Assembly (NCBI GenBank): GCA_963710315.1
Contig: CAVPZW010000007.1
Location: 1 to 64,000, forward strand
Reading direction: 5' to 3'
Origin: Palsa-360 sp963710315
GTDB lineage: Bacteria > Acidobacteriota > Terriglobia > Acidiferrales > UBA7541
DNA length: 64,000 nucleotides
Shown: in pieces, positions 51,701 through 59,291 of the stretch
Position numbering within the stretch: position 1 is the first letter of the stretch
How the letters are laid out: every line of letters begins with the position of its first letter
Translations under genes and position numbers: made by a program
Notes under the pieces: generated by a model
Seen by the model: only the letters and a program-made list of their open reading frames with translations
What the model was told of the DNA's origin: nothing
Databases searched by the model: none

Positions 51701-52094
51701 CGACACCAGAAATCCGGACCGGCCCTCGATCAATCCGTCCTTCACCGGGCAAGTGGTCACGGGAAATCCAAATCAATGGTTCAATCCCGCCGCTTTCGTC
51801 CTGCCAACTGCCGGAACGTATGGAAATTTGGGAAGAGGTACATTTACAGGGCCGGGGCTGGCGGATGTCGATTTTTCACTTTTCAAGAACACCAACATTA
51901 CGCAAAACACTAACCTGCAATTTCGCGCTGAGTTCTTCAACATCCTGAATCGTGCGAACTACGGCCCGCCCAACACAACCGTGTATTCGATCACTCCCGG
52001 CAGCGCGCCCGCAGTCAGCCCTTCCGCGGGCCTCATTACCACGACGGCCACCTCCCCGCGCCAAATTCAATTGGGCCTGAAGCTAATTTTTTAG
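48726..52094 (+). CDS. TonB-dependent receptor-like outer-membrane protein with carboxypeptidase-regulatory domain
   Basis: The product is about 1122 residues. The GTG at 48726 (GGGGGA upstream) gives a signal peptide (LRVSILISWLLAGFAMMPTT, then GHAQ). Residues of about 45-125 form a carboxypeptidase-regulatory Greek-key domain (ASIFGHVEDASGAAVREATV; YRILSLPLGPEEIKVEK). A plug-type segment follows (ERQIKELPLNGRSFDDLIAL) and then a long Gly/Asn/aromatic barrel ending in LQLGLKLIF. These Oar-type receptors are abundant in Acidobacteriota and probably import large ligands or support surface functions with TonB. Confidence 0.85.
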   Translation: MFIGCRNLRVRRGLRVSILISWLLAGFAMMPTTGHAQVTASIFGHVEDASGAAVREATVTVKSQETGATRTAATDEAGNYRILSLPLGPEEIKVEKQGFKSLVRTGVSLEVGQEAVVNFRLEVGDLVQQVSVSEEAPVVNTTTASISGMVNERQIKELPLNGRSFDDLIALNPGSINYSALKSPNTSTSNGNTFSVAGRRTSENLFLLNGVEYMGSSQLAVTPGGTSGYLLGIDAIREFNVLTDTYSAEYGKRAGAQVSAVTQSGTNNFHGTVFEFVRNSAFDSPGPFDQGTVPAFRRNQFGGAAGGPIEKKRLFLFGNYEGFRQSLDLSSVSVVPDANTRVGKLPNACTGILANVPNANATMEQYASLFWPVANGPELMIPASGTGCANTSSVPSGTAKAFYNPNEHIREDFGTLRADYNLARNDTLSSAYTIDDGTSLIPLADPIFASFTPLRMQVLSLTETHVFSPAILNTATIGFSRASFALVSVPLTSIPSNLYFVKGLGPGGIVVGGGATTTANGTITSAGPNNAAGVTNHRNLFTYQDDLRISHGMHQLSMGVWFQRLQDNEDSASRQLGQATFTSLTTFLQGAIGNTPFQVVPLHTELGWRSFFGAWYVKDSIKVRRNLTVEAGLRQEFTTGWNEAQGRAANYVTNAQGVLVTTPIVGNSVFTGNNAIRLFSPRVGLAWDVFGTGKTAVRAGYGMYYSLIDDLAFLQNSLTPYNGSASFANISLFAIPGFPFTPGVAPPPSCGVGVPSPCTTFAPQGIQPNAKTPAVQEWNLAVEQQLSKNTSLRVAYVGSLGVHELLSIDPNTIPAQICTLAAGCKSGGNGTVQGTIPLGAEFIPGIGTKRPNPFLSAGFFWLTEGNSSYNALQVDVTHRMSKGLEFRGNYTWAKNLDINSGLTGAQANNQAQMVLDRNDIRRDWGPSALNPASQASLSANYELPIGHGQRWLNDVSRTESKFVSGWQMNAIGTFLSGFPFTPLVGSNRSGDGDTRNPDRPSINPSFTGQVVTGNPNQWFNPAAFVLPTAGTYGNLGRGTFTGPGLADVDFSLFKNTNITQNTNLQFRAEFFNILNRANYGPPNTTVYSITPGSAPAVSPSAGLITTTATSPRQIQLGLKLIF

Positions 52095-52102
52095 GGGTTT
52101 GG

Positions 52103-52319
52103 GTAGCACAGGTTTCACAGGCTGCGGAAAAACTCGCACCATGTCATTCCGAAGGGTGGTGTTTGCCCGAGGAATCTGCTGTTTGTTGGAAGCCGAGATG
52201 AAAAGCAGATCCCTCGCTTCGCTCGGGATGACAAACAGTACTTTTTCCGCAGCCTGTTCAGTCTGTGGGAGTTGGGCCTAGCAAGGACTAACCCCCACAG
52301 GCTGAAGCCTATGCCACAT
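52103..52319. repeat. REP-like pair split by an inserted element
   Basis: The left arm GTAGCACAGGTTTCA and its other part TTCAGTCTGTGGG are separated by the 139 bp element. The right arm is CCACAGGCTGAAGCCTATGC plus CACA, preceded by CAAGGACTAA. Confidence 0.85.
52118..52256. mobile_element. MITE-like element, copy B, inside a REP
   Basis: Starts CAGGCTGCGGAAAAACTCGC and ends CTTTTTCCGCAGCCTG, which gives 15 bp perfect terminal inverted repeats. TTCA flanks both ends (52114-52117 and 52257-52260), a 4 bp target duplication. Interior similar to copy A. Confidence 0.85.
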
Positions 52320-52322
52320 AAA

Positions 52323-53667
52323 TCAAATCTTCGTGGCTGGAAAGATAATCGAAGGCTCGGAGGCTGTGGGTACCAGCTCGGGAATTTCGATGCGGATGCG
52401 CGTCCCCTGGCCTTCGCGGCTGGAAATATCCATGCGGAAATCCGCGCCGTAGAGCACGCGCAGGCGCTCATGAACGTTGCTGATGCCGATCCCGTCCTCG
52501 AACACTTGCGCCATGCGTTCCTTGGGAATTCCCACGCCGTTATCTTCAATGGCGATGATCAGGCGGCCGTCCTGCAATTCGGTGCGGATGGTGAATTCCC
52601 CGCCGCCGATTCTGCCGGCCAGGCCATGCTTCAGCGCATTTTCGACAATGGGCTGCAGAAGCATGCTGGGCACGAAGGCGTCGAGCGTGTCGCTCGTCAA
52701 TCTGCTTGTGGATCACGCAGATTGTCACGTCCGAATCGCGCCACTTCGATGTCCAGATAATCGTCGATGAAATCGAGCTCCTCCTGCAGGGGCACAAACG
52801 TTTCGTGCTTGCGCAAAAGCCGCGCAGGATATTGCTCAGCTTGATGACCACGCCGCGCGCCGTGTCCGGATCGTAGCGAATGAGCGAGGAAACCGTATTG
52901 AGCGTGTTGAATAAAAAGTGCGGATTGATTTGCGCGGTCAGCGCGTCCATGCGCGCCTTGAGCAGCAACTGCTGGTGCTGCTCGAGATTCATTTCCAGGC
53001 GCGTGTTGCTCCAGATTTTTATTGGCACGGCCACGGCCATGACCGTGGCCAGCAAAACCAGAGTGATTCCCCAGCTCTTCCCGGCGTTCAGATAAAAAAT
53101 CCATTGCGGTTTGGTGGCGTACCCGAGCGCTTGGCGCGCCAGCTCAAGAACGATGATCGCCCCCAGGGGCAGCATTTCCCAGGTTACTTTTCTGCCGCGC
53201 AACACGCGCACCAGCCAGCGAGGCGTACTGAGAAACGTGTACGGTCCAAGCCTCCAAATCTCCTCGGTGTTGGGCACGGACTGGCGAATCAATCCCCCCA
53301 CCAGGCCCGCGGTAGCGGCGACGGGCATGGAAAGCCACTCGTGGTGCACAAATGCAGGCAGGCTGATGATCGATCCGCCAAGCGGGCCAACTACGCGCCC
53401 GCCAAGCAATCCCAGCAGGAACGACCCTTCCAGCATCAGGTCCGCCGCGCGGTAGGGCTGCCCCACAATTCGCAAGATCACTCCAAAGGCAAGCGGGGGC
53501 GTAACAAAAAGCAGCAGCTTCAATTTCTGGTCCGAGTCGCGCAGTTCGGTGAAGAGAACTTTTCGGAAGGTGGCCGAGCGCGCCAGCCAGGCGCAGATGG
53601 ACGCCGCCGCGCCGACGTGCAGCAGAAGCGTGAGCAGCAGATCCCCGCCGAAAGTGAGCGTTTTCAT
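52323..53667 (-). CDS. LytS-type membrane sensor histidine kinase (frameshifted)
   Basis: From ATG 53667 the first 230 residues are several membrane helices of a 5TM LytS-type sensor (VTPPLAFGVILRIVGQPYRA; EGSFLLGLLGGRVVGPLG). The phosphoacceptor segment follows (MDALTAQINPHFLFNTLNTV). The ATPase part, LLQPIVENALKHGLAGRIGG then EDNGVGIPKERMAQVFEDGI, is in another frame ending at 52323. Two or three single-base indels between about 52690 and 52830 break it. No response-regulator gene is adjacent. Confidence 0.75.
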
Positions 53668-53758
53668 AAAGCTTGTCCGCTGCGGCTACGTTAGCCAATC
53701 GACGTGCCGATGTAAAGCAGCGCTTATGTATCCTTATAAGATATGAGCTTTGCTTTCT

Positions 53759-53824
53759 GTAGCGCCCACCTTTAGGTGGGCACTTTACAATCGAGCGGAT
53801 TCCCGCCTAAAGGCGGGCGCTACA
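53759..53824. repeat. REP-like pair with different stems
   Basis: GTAGCGCCCACCTTTAGGTG plus GGCACTTT on the left and TTCCCGCCTAAAGGCGGGCG plus CTACA on the right. Confidence 0.75.
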
Positions 53825-53838
53825 ATCGCTCAGCCTGA

Positions 53839-53844
53839 TATAAT
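53839..53844 (+). promoter_or_regulatory. Putative -10 element (TATAAT) upstream of ribA
   Basis: A perfect TATAAT lies 10 bases before the ribA ATG at 53855. Transcription would start about at the codon, which fits a short or leaderless transcript. No clear -35 hexamer; the REP-like pair lies just upstream. Confidence 0.35.
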
Positions 53845-53854
53845 ACTCGGCTTC

Positions 53855-54496
53855 ATGACACTCAAAACAAAGCAACGAGCGCGTGCTTCTCGCAAAGCCT
53901 CGAAAGGCCCCATCCGAATCGTGGCGCGCGCTAAATTGCCGACGCGTTTCGGCCGATTTGAAATTCTGGGCATCGAGGGAAAAAACGAGCAGGAAAGCGC
54001 CGTTGCGCTCATCCGCGGCAGGATTCGCGGACAGACGCCGCTGGTGCGCATACACTCGCAATGCCTCACCGGAGACGTTCTCGCCTCCGAGCGCTGCGAT
54101 TGCCGCGCGCAGCTGGAGCTTTCCCTGCGCAAGATAGCCGCGGCGCCCTGCGGCGTCCTGCTGTATTTGCCGCAGGAGGGGCGCGGCATCGGCCTGATGA
54201 ACAAGCTGCGCGCCTACGAATTGCAGGATCGCGGCATGGACACGGTGGAGGCCAACGAAGAGCTGGGCTTTGCCGCAGATTCGCGGGACTATGGATTTTC
54301 CGCCGAAGCCTTGCGCCTGCTGGGCGTGCGCCGCGTGCGATTGCTTTCCAACAATCCGGACAAAGTGCAGCAACTGGAAAACTCGGGGATTAAGGTTGTG
54401 GAGCGCGTGCCCTGCAGGCCTCGAACCTCGCGCACATCGCGCGCCTATATGGAGACCAAGAGGACCAAACTCGGCCACTTGCTTGACCGTGTGTAA
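53855..54496 (+). CDS. ribA: GTP cyclohydrolase II
   Basis: The 213-residue enzyme opens GTP in the first step of riboflavin synthesis. Zinc-binding Cys residues are in ASERCDCRAQL, the catalytic region is EGRGIGLMNKLRAYEL, and NEELGFAADSRDY completes the active site. The N-terminus (MTLKTKQRARASRKASKGPI) is a short basic extension. It stands alone without ribB fusion. The ATG at 53855 is favoured over an upstream frame start. Confidence 0.92.
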   Translation: MTLKTKQRARASRKASKGPIRIVARAKLPTRFGRFEILGIEGKNEQESAVALIRGRIRGQTPLVRIHSQCLTGDVLASERCDCRAQLELSLRKIAAAPCGVLLYLPQEGRGIGLMNKLRAYELQDRGMDTVEANEELGFAADSRDYGFSAEALRLLGVRRVRLLSNNPDKVQQLENSGIKVVERVPCRPRTSRTSRAYMETKRTKLGHLLDRV

Positions 54497-54544
54497 GCGA
54501 AATAGGTAAGTGAAATTCGACCGCTACTTTTACGGAGGAACTAT

Positions 54545-54952
54545 ATGATGCCTGCCATTCACTCCGGCTCCAGCTTTCAAAAAGCCACTCCCGCAAAGCT
54601 CTACGAACTCTTCATGGACTCGGCCAAGCACGCGGCCGCAACCGGCGCGCCTGCGAAAATCAGCCGCAAGCCCGGCGGGAAATGGACTGCCTTCGGCGGC
54701 TTGCTGCTAGGGAAAAATCTGTTGGTAATTCCGAACAGAATGATCGTGCAAACTTGGCGCTCGTCGGAATGGAAAAAAGCGGATCCCGATTCCATCCTGG
54801 TAGTTACTTTTGAAAAATCCGCTGACGGCGGAGCGAAAGTGGACCTCGTTCACGTTGGCGTTCCGGAACACGATCACGCAGGCGTCACACAAGGCTGGGT
54901 GAAATATTACTGGGAGCCATGGAAAGCGTACTTTGCCGCGCGAAAGCGTTAG
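54545..54952 (+). CDS. SRPBCC/AHSA1-type domain protein
   Basis: The 135-residue protein starts MMPAIHSGSSFQKATPAKLY after GGAGG. It has the AHSA1-like pattern of a ligand-binding helix-grip fold: AFGGLLLGKNLLVIPNRMIV, QTWRSSEWKKADPDSILVV and the C-terminal HVGVPEHDHAGVTQGWVKYY, WEPWKAYF. A specific ligand cannot be named. Confidence 0.75.
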   Translation: MMPAIHSGSSFQKATPAKLYELFMDSAKHAAATGAPAKISRKPGGKWTAFGGLLLGKNLLVIPNRMIVQTWRSSEWKKADPDSILVVTFEKSADGGAKVDLVHVGVPEHDHAGVTQGWVKYYWEPWKAYFAARKR

Positions 54953-54975
54953 GTTTGTGGCTTCATTCCACAACT

Positions 54976-55287
54976 ATGAGATATCAACTTGTCTTGCAAT
55001 GGTCGGAGGCAGCAGTCCTCGGAAGCTACGAGAAGTTAATCGAGATTGAGAATCTGATCGTTGACAAACTGGGGAAACTGGGCGAGGTTGACGGTCATGA
55101 CGTAGGTTCAGAGGAAATGAATATCTTTATACTGACTGACAATCCACGGGCCTGCTTCGAGTGGGTGAAATCTATTCTCGAATCTGGCGACACTTGGGCA
55201 AGTGTTCGTGTGGCCTACCGCGAAATGTCGGGAAACAAATACGAGGTTTTATTGCCGAAACAACTTACGAAATTCGAAATTACCTAA
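54976..55287 (+). CDS. Conserved hypothetical protein
   Basis: The 103-residue product begins MRYQLVLQWSEAAVLGSYEK and has a compact alpha/beta pattern ending EVLLPKQLTKFEIT. Similar small proteins are known as uncharacterised or immunity-type proteins. I cannot assign a function. The ATG at 54976 is preferred, since the upstream part of the frame does not look like protein. Confidence 0.55.
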   Translation: MRYQLVLQWSEAAVLGSYEKLIEIENLIVDKLGKLGEVDGHDVGSEEMNIFILTDNPRACFEWVKSILESGDTWASVRVAYREMSGNKYEVLLPKQLTKFEIT

Positions 55288-55306
55288 AGGTCTCCGCAAT
55301 CCACGG

Positions 55307-55541
55307 TCATACGGTAACAGCAACAACGGCTTGATCGATTTCAGTAATTCGTGGCGGCAGCGACTCCCCGTCCTCGATTAGCGCCTCAATCACCATTTGA
55401 GCGACTTCGTGGATGTTTCTTAATGCTTCTTCTTTCGTATTCCCCCCCCGTAGCCACGCCTTTGGCCTCCAGTTCAGGAATGAAAGCTCGCCAGACGTCC
55501 TCGTCCTGCTCCAATACAACGCAAAAAACGTAGGACTTCAC
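55307..55541 (-). CDS. HicB-family antitoxin-like protein (frameshifted at C8 tract)
   Basis: From a GTG at 55541 (GGAGGG upstream) the sequence KSYVFCVVLEQDEDVWRAFI, PELEAKGVATGG and then, in the next frame, NTKEEALRNIHEVAQMVIEA make a complete HicB-like antitoxin. This protein is a HicA-mRNase partner that also binds its own promoter. The frame changes at a run of eight C (55442-55449), where seven would keep it open. No hicA gene is found adjacent on either side. Confidence 0.75.
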
Positions 55542-55674
55542 ATTTCCCTCCCGCAATTCCAGGTGCCGAATACCGACTACACACTATCACTCTAAAGAAA
55601 AGCGTCATGCAAACTACGGCGCAACTCTATTTCACTTAACTGCGTGCCTGGCGATGCATTGAAAGAGCATCGAT

Positions 55675-55887
55675 CTATCCGCCGCCCACAAGATGCACAA
55701 TCTCATATCGGTCCCCGGGCAGCACGTTGGTCGCAGCCCACTGCGAGCGCGGAAGAATTTCCAGATTGCGTTCAATCGCCACTCGGTCGGCGGGCAAGCC
55801 CAGGTGGGAAAGCAGTGCGGGCACGCCAAGCCCCTCAGGCACTTCGCGCGTTTCCCCATTCACGTAAATTTGAATTCCAGAAGTCAT
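55675..55887 (-). CDS. thiS: ThiS-type sulfur carrier protein
   Basis: The 70-residue beta-grasp protein ends in GGG and contains IQIYVNGETREVPEGLG and ILPRSQWAATNVLPGDRYE. Those features match ThiS-family sulfur carriers, which end in GG and are adenylated by ThiF. Its start overlaps the end of the upstream gene by 4 bases (ATGA), so the two are translated together. The thiamine-pathway assignment is by family only. Confidence 0.85.
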   Translation of the reverse strand: MTSGIQIYVNGETREVPEGLGVPALLSHLGLPADRVAIERNLEILPRSQWAATNVLPGDRYEIVHLVGGG

Positions 55888-56531
55888 CGCGCTGCCGGGG
55901 CCGGGGTCGTGTCGCGGGGCTTCGATTTCAGCCGGAACCGCAACTCGCCGTAACGCGAGCCATCCGTGGCGCGAACCACAAGCGACGCGCCATCGCTGGC
56001 ATTTGGCGGAATGGGAAATTTGAGCAGTGCATGGCCTTCGACATCCGTGCGAACGCTCGCGCAGGGCACGCGCCTTTTTTCAAATTCCAGAAACGCCTGA
56101 AGATCGGCATTCGCAACGGGCGTCCGGGAATCCTTTGCCCGCAATTCAATTTCGAGAACCACGTTTCCAGCCGCGAACCAGCTCTTGGGATTGCTAAGGC
56201 GCAATTCCAGGGCGTCCTGGCTAGCGGCATCCTTCGCGGGAGGCTGCGTTTTTTCCTGATTCTGAAACGGGAGTTTCCCGGCCTCCAGTTCGGCAATCAC
56301 TTCTCGATGTTGTTGCGACAGGCGCTCGTGGAGGCTATCCGCCAGCTTCTCCCTTACGATCCCCCCGGCAAATTTCTCATAGTTGGTGCTGCGTTTGTAG
56401 ACCACGCGGCCGGACAGATACACAGCCGTGTCCAGAAACGGATGCGACGGGCCGCGGTCTTCCGTTTGCACGTGGTACAGGATGTCTCCCACGCGGACGT
56501 TGGAATTGAATCCGAAGTTCATTTCGGTCAC
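55884..56531 (-). CDS. Conserved protein of unknown function, upstream of thiS
   Basis: The 215-residue product starts MTEMNFGFNSNVRVGDILYH. The N-terminal part (VQTEDRGPSHPFLDTAVYLS; VVYKRSTNYEKF) and the C-terminal beta-sandwich-like region (FAAGNVVLEIELRAKDSRTP; FPIPPNASDGASLVVRATDG) look like a bacterial surface or regulatory protein common in Acidobacteriota. No catalytic motif. Coupled to thiS by ATGA overlap. Confidence 0.6.
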   Translation of the reverse strand: MTEMNFGFNSNVRVGDILYHVQTEDRGPSHPFLDTAVYLSGRVVYKRSTNYEKFAGGIVREKLADSLHERLSQQHREVIAELEAGKLPFQNQEKTQPPAKDAASQDALELRLSNPKSWFAAGNVVLEIELRAKDSRTPVANADLQAFLEFEKRRVPCASVRTDVEGHALLKFPIPPNASDGASLVVRATDGSRYGELRFRLKSKPRDTTPAPAAR

Positions 56532-56654
56532 CAGCCTTCCCGAGAAGAGAGCGCCATTCCTTTTTCCTCTTAACTAGATCGAATAATTTGACGATATATC
56601 TGTTGAGTGTATTTGACCGCTTGGCGCTTCGTCGCTATTATAGCTTGTGCTCAG

Positions 56655-57053
56655 ATGACAGGAAACGACATCCAAGCTTATGCGCCTCTACTTTTACACC
56701 TCATCCTGGCGATGGCGCTTTCTGGCGTTCTGCTCCTCCTGTCTTCGGTAGTGGGCTGGAGACGCCCTTCCAAAATAAAGAATCAAGCTTATGAATGCGG
56801 CATGACCCCGACGGGCGATGCGCGCGCGCCGTTTTCCGTGAAATTTTATCTGGTCGCAATCCTGTTTATCCTGTTCGATGTGGAAGCCATCTTTCTGTAT
56901 CCCTGGGCCTTTATCTTCAAGTCGTTGCGATGGTTCGGCTTCGTGGAGATGATCCTCTACATTGGTATCCTGCTGGTGGGCTATTTCTATCTTTGGAAGA
57001 AAGGGGCGTTGGACTGGAACCGCCCAGCCGTACGCCGGGACGGGAATTCGTGA
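56655..57053 (+). CDS. nuoA: NADH-quinone oxidoreductase subunit A
   Basis: The 132-residue membrane subunit has three hydrophobic helices (APLLLHLILAMALSGVLLLL; KFYLVAILFILFDVEAIFLY; FVEMILYIGILLVGYFYLW) and the conserved NQAYECGMTPTGDARAPFSV loop with the Cys/Glu residues of the complex I switch region. The ATG at 56655 gives normal length. Its stop overlaps the nuoC start (GTGA). First gene of the operon. Confidence 0.92.
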   Translation: MTGNDIQAYAPLLLHLILAMALSGVLLLLSSVVGWRRPSKIKNQAYECGMTPTGDARAPFSVKFYLVAILFILFDVEAIFLYPWAFIFKSLRWFGFVEMILYIGILLVGYFYLWKKGALDWNRPAVRRDGNS

Positions 57054-57530
57054 CGGACACGCCTGACCTCGAGCAAAACCCCATCATTGCGAAAATTCGA
57101 GCCTGGCGGCCCGAAGCTGTCGCGAAACTGATTCTATTTCGCGGCGAGCTGACCGTGGTCGTCTATCGCGAACATTTGCGGCCCCTGGCCGAATTTCTGA
57201 TTTCCGAACCCGATCTGGCATTCACCTATCTTTCCGACGTCACTGGCATGGACCGATTTCCCATCGAACCGCGCTTTGAGCTGAATTATCATCTCTTGTC
57301 GCTCTCGCGCCGCGAAACAATTGCGCTGCGCATCAGCTTGCCGGGAGACGATCCTGTCACACAGTCGGTTGTACCGGTTTGGCCCACGGCCAATTGGCAC
57401 GAACGCGAGATTTTTGATCTTCTCGGCATTCGATTCGAGGGCCACCCCGATCTGCGCCGCATTGCTGCTGCCGGACGATTGGGAAGGCCATCCGCTCCGC
57501 AAGGATTATCCCGTGGAGGGCCCTCGCTGA
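57050..57530 (+). CDS. nuoC: NADH-quinone oxidoreductase subunit C (frameshifted)
   Basis: The GTG at 57050 overlaps the nuoA stop. The product reads like NuoC/30 kDa: DVTGMDRFPIEPRFELNYHL, WPTANWHEREIFDLLGIRFE and GHPDLRRI. An extra G at 57464 then shifts the frame. The true end LLPDDWEGHPLRKDYPVEGP lies in the next frame and stops at 57530. nuoB, which normally separates nuoA and nuoC, is absent. Confidence 0.9.
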
Positions 57531-57561
57531 TTTCTCACTCTGAAATGAGCGAACCTGCGCT

Positions 57562-58760
57562 ATGACCACCGTCCAAACCGCCATCGGCCCCGAAAAAACC
57601 ATGGTCCTGAACATGGGCCCGCAACATCCATCCACGCACGGCGTGTTGCGCGTGCTGCTGGAACTGGACGGCGAGAATATCGTCAAGGCCGACGTGGATA
57701 TCGGGTATTTGCACACCGGCATCGAAAAAACCGCCGAGGCGCTGACCTATTCTCAGGCCATCACCATTACCGACCGCATGGATTACCTTGCGCCGCTGTC
57801 GAATAATCTGGCCTACTGCCTGGCGGTGGAAAAATTGCTGGGCCTGGAAGTGCCCAAGCGCGCGCAATACATCCGCGTGCTGCTCACCGAACTCACGCGC
57901 ATCGGCTCGCACCTGGTCTGGCTGGGGACTCACGCCATCGACCTGGGCGCCATGTCGGTGTTCCTCTACTGTTTCCGCGAGCGCGAGGAGCTTCTCAAAA
58001 TTTTTGAGCTGGTCAGCGGCCAGCGGATGATGACCAGCTATTTCCGCATCGGCGGGCTCGCGCTGGAGCCGCCGGTCGGCTGGACCGATCACGTCCAGAA
58101 AATCGTGCGGACATTTCCTTCGCGCATCGACGAGTACGAGGAATTGCTGACCCAGCAACCGCATTTGGCTGGGGCGCACGCAGGGCGTGGGCATTCTCAA
58201 AGCGGCGGACGCGATCGCGCTTGGGGTTTCCGGCCCGTCGCTGCGCGGCTCCGGCGTGGATTATGACGTGCGCAAGTATTTTCCCGTATTCCAGTTACGA
58301 CGAATTCGATTTCAATGTGCCCGTGCGCACCGAGGGCGATTGCTATGCGCGCTACCTGTGCCGCGTTGCGGAAATGCGCGAAAGCCTGAAGATTGTCCGC
58401 CAGGCGATGGAAAAAATTCCGCCTGAAGGCCCCATCAAGGCCGACGCGCCCGGCATCGTTCCTCCGCAACGCGAAAAAATGAAGACGGAAATGGAAGCGC
58501 TGATTTACCACTTCAAGATTTTCACCGAAGGGTTCGCGCCTCCTGCCGGCGAAGTCTACCAGCGCATCGAATCGCCCCGCGGCGAACTGGGCTGCTTCGT
58601 GGCCAGCGATGGCTCGCCCAAGCCCTACCGCATGAGAATGCGCACGCCTTCCTTCGTAAATTTGCAGGCGCTGCAAAAGATGGTCGAGGGCCACCTGGTG
58701 GCCGACGCGATCGCAAGCATCGGGACGATGGACATTGTCCTTGGGGAGATTGACCGCTGA
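57562..58760 (+). CDS. nuoD: NADH-quinone oxidoreductase subunit D (two frameshifts)
   Basis: The 49 kDa-type subunit lines the quinone site. The first part includes MVLNMGPQHPSTHGVLRVLL, EKLLGLEVPKRAQYIRVLLT and SYFRIGGLALEPPVGW. An extra C at 58156 breaks EELLTQ; the true reading NRIWLGRTQGVGILKAAD is in the next frame. An extra C at 58283-58285 breaks KYFP; the true continuation YSSYDEFDFNVPVRTEGD and the C-terminus IASIGTMDIVLGEIDR are in the third. Without the two insertions the length is normal. Confidence 0.9.
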
Positions 58761-59291
58761 TGAATTTGCCTCCGCAGCTGGAAGCCAAATTCCAAACGCT
58801 GGAAAACCGCTACCCGGTGAAGCGTTCGGCGCTCATTCCCATGCTGCTGTACGCGCAGGACCAGTTCGGCTTCGTCAGCGACGAAATGATTGAGGAAATC
58901 GCCGGCCGGCTGAGCCTGAAAACGATTCAAGTCATCGAGACAATGGCCTATTACTCGATGCTGCGCCGCAAGCGCGCCGGGAAATACCACGTGCAGGTCT
59001 GCACCAACGTTTCCTGCATGTTGCGCGGCGGCAACCAGCTCTACGAGTTCGTTCAAAAGAAGCTGGAGATCGGGCACAAGGAAACCACCGCGGACGGCGT
59101 TTTTTCGCTGGAAGAAGTGGAATGCCTGGGAGCATGCACCGGCGCTCCTGCCATGCAGGTGAATTACGATTATCTACGAGAATCTGACCGTCGAACGCAC
59201 TACTCAAATTTTTGAGGCGCTGGAAGCCGGACGCAAGCCGGCGGTCTCCGCGCCGATAACCGGCTCGGTAAAAGAACGGCATCCCGCCGAA
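58760..59291 (+). CDS. nuoE: NADH-quinone oxidoreductase subunit E (frameshift near the C-terminus)
   Basis: The 24 kDa-type subunit has the [2Fe-2S] ligands in QVCTNVSCMLRGG and CLGACTGAPAM. Its start overlaps the nuoD stop (TGATG). An extra C at 59174 changes MQVNYDYYENLTVERTTQIF to a premature end at 59215. With the base removed the frame continues through EALEAGRKPAVSAPITGSVK directly into nuoF with no stop. Confidence 0.88.
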
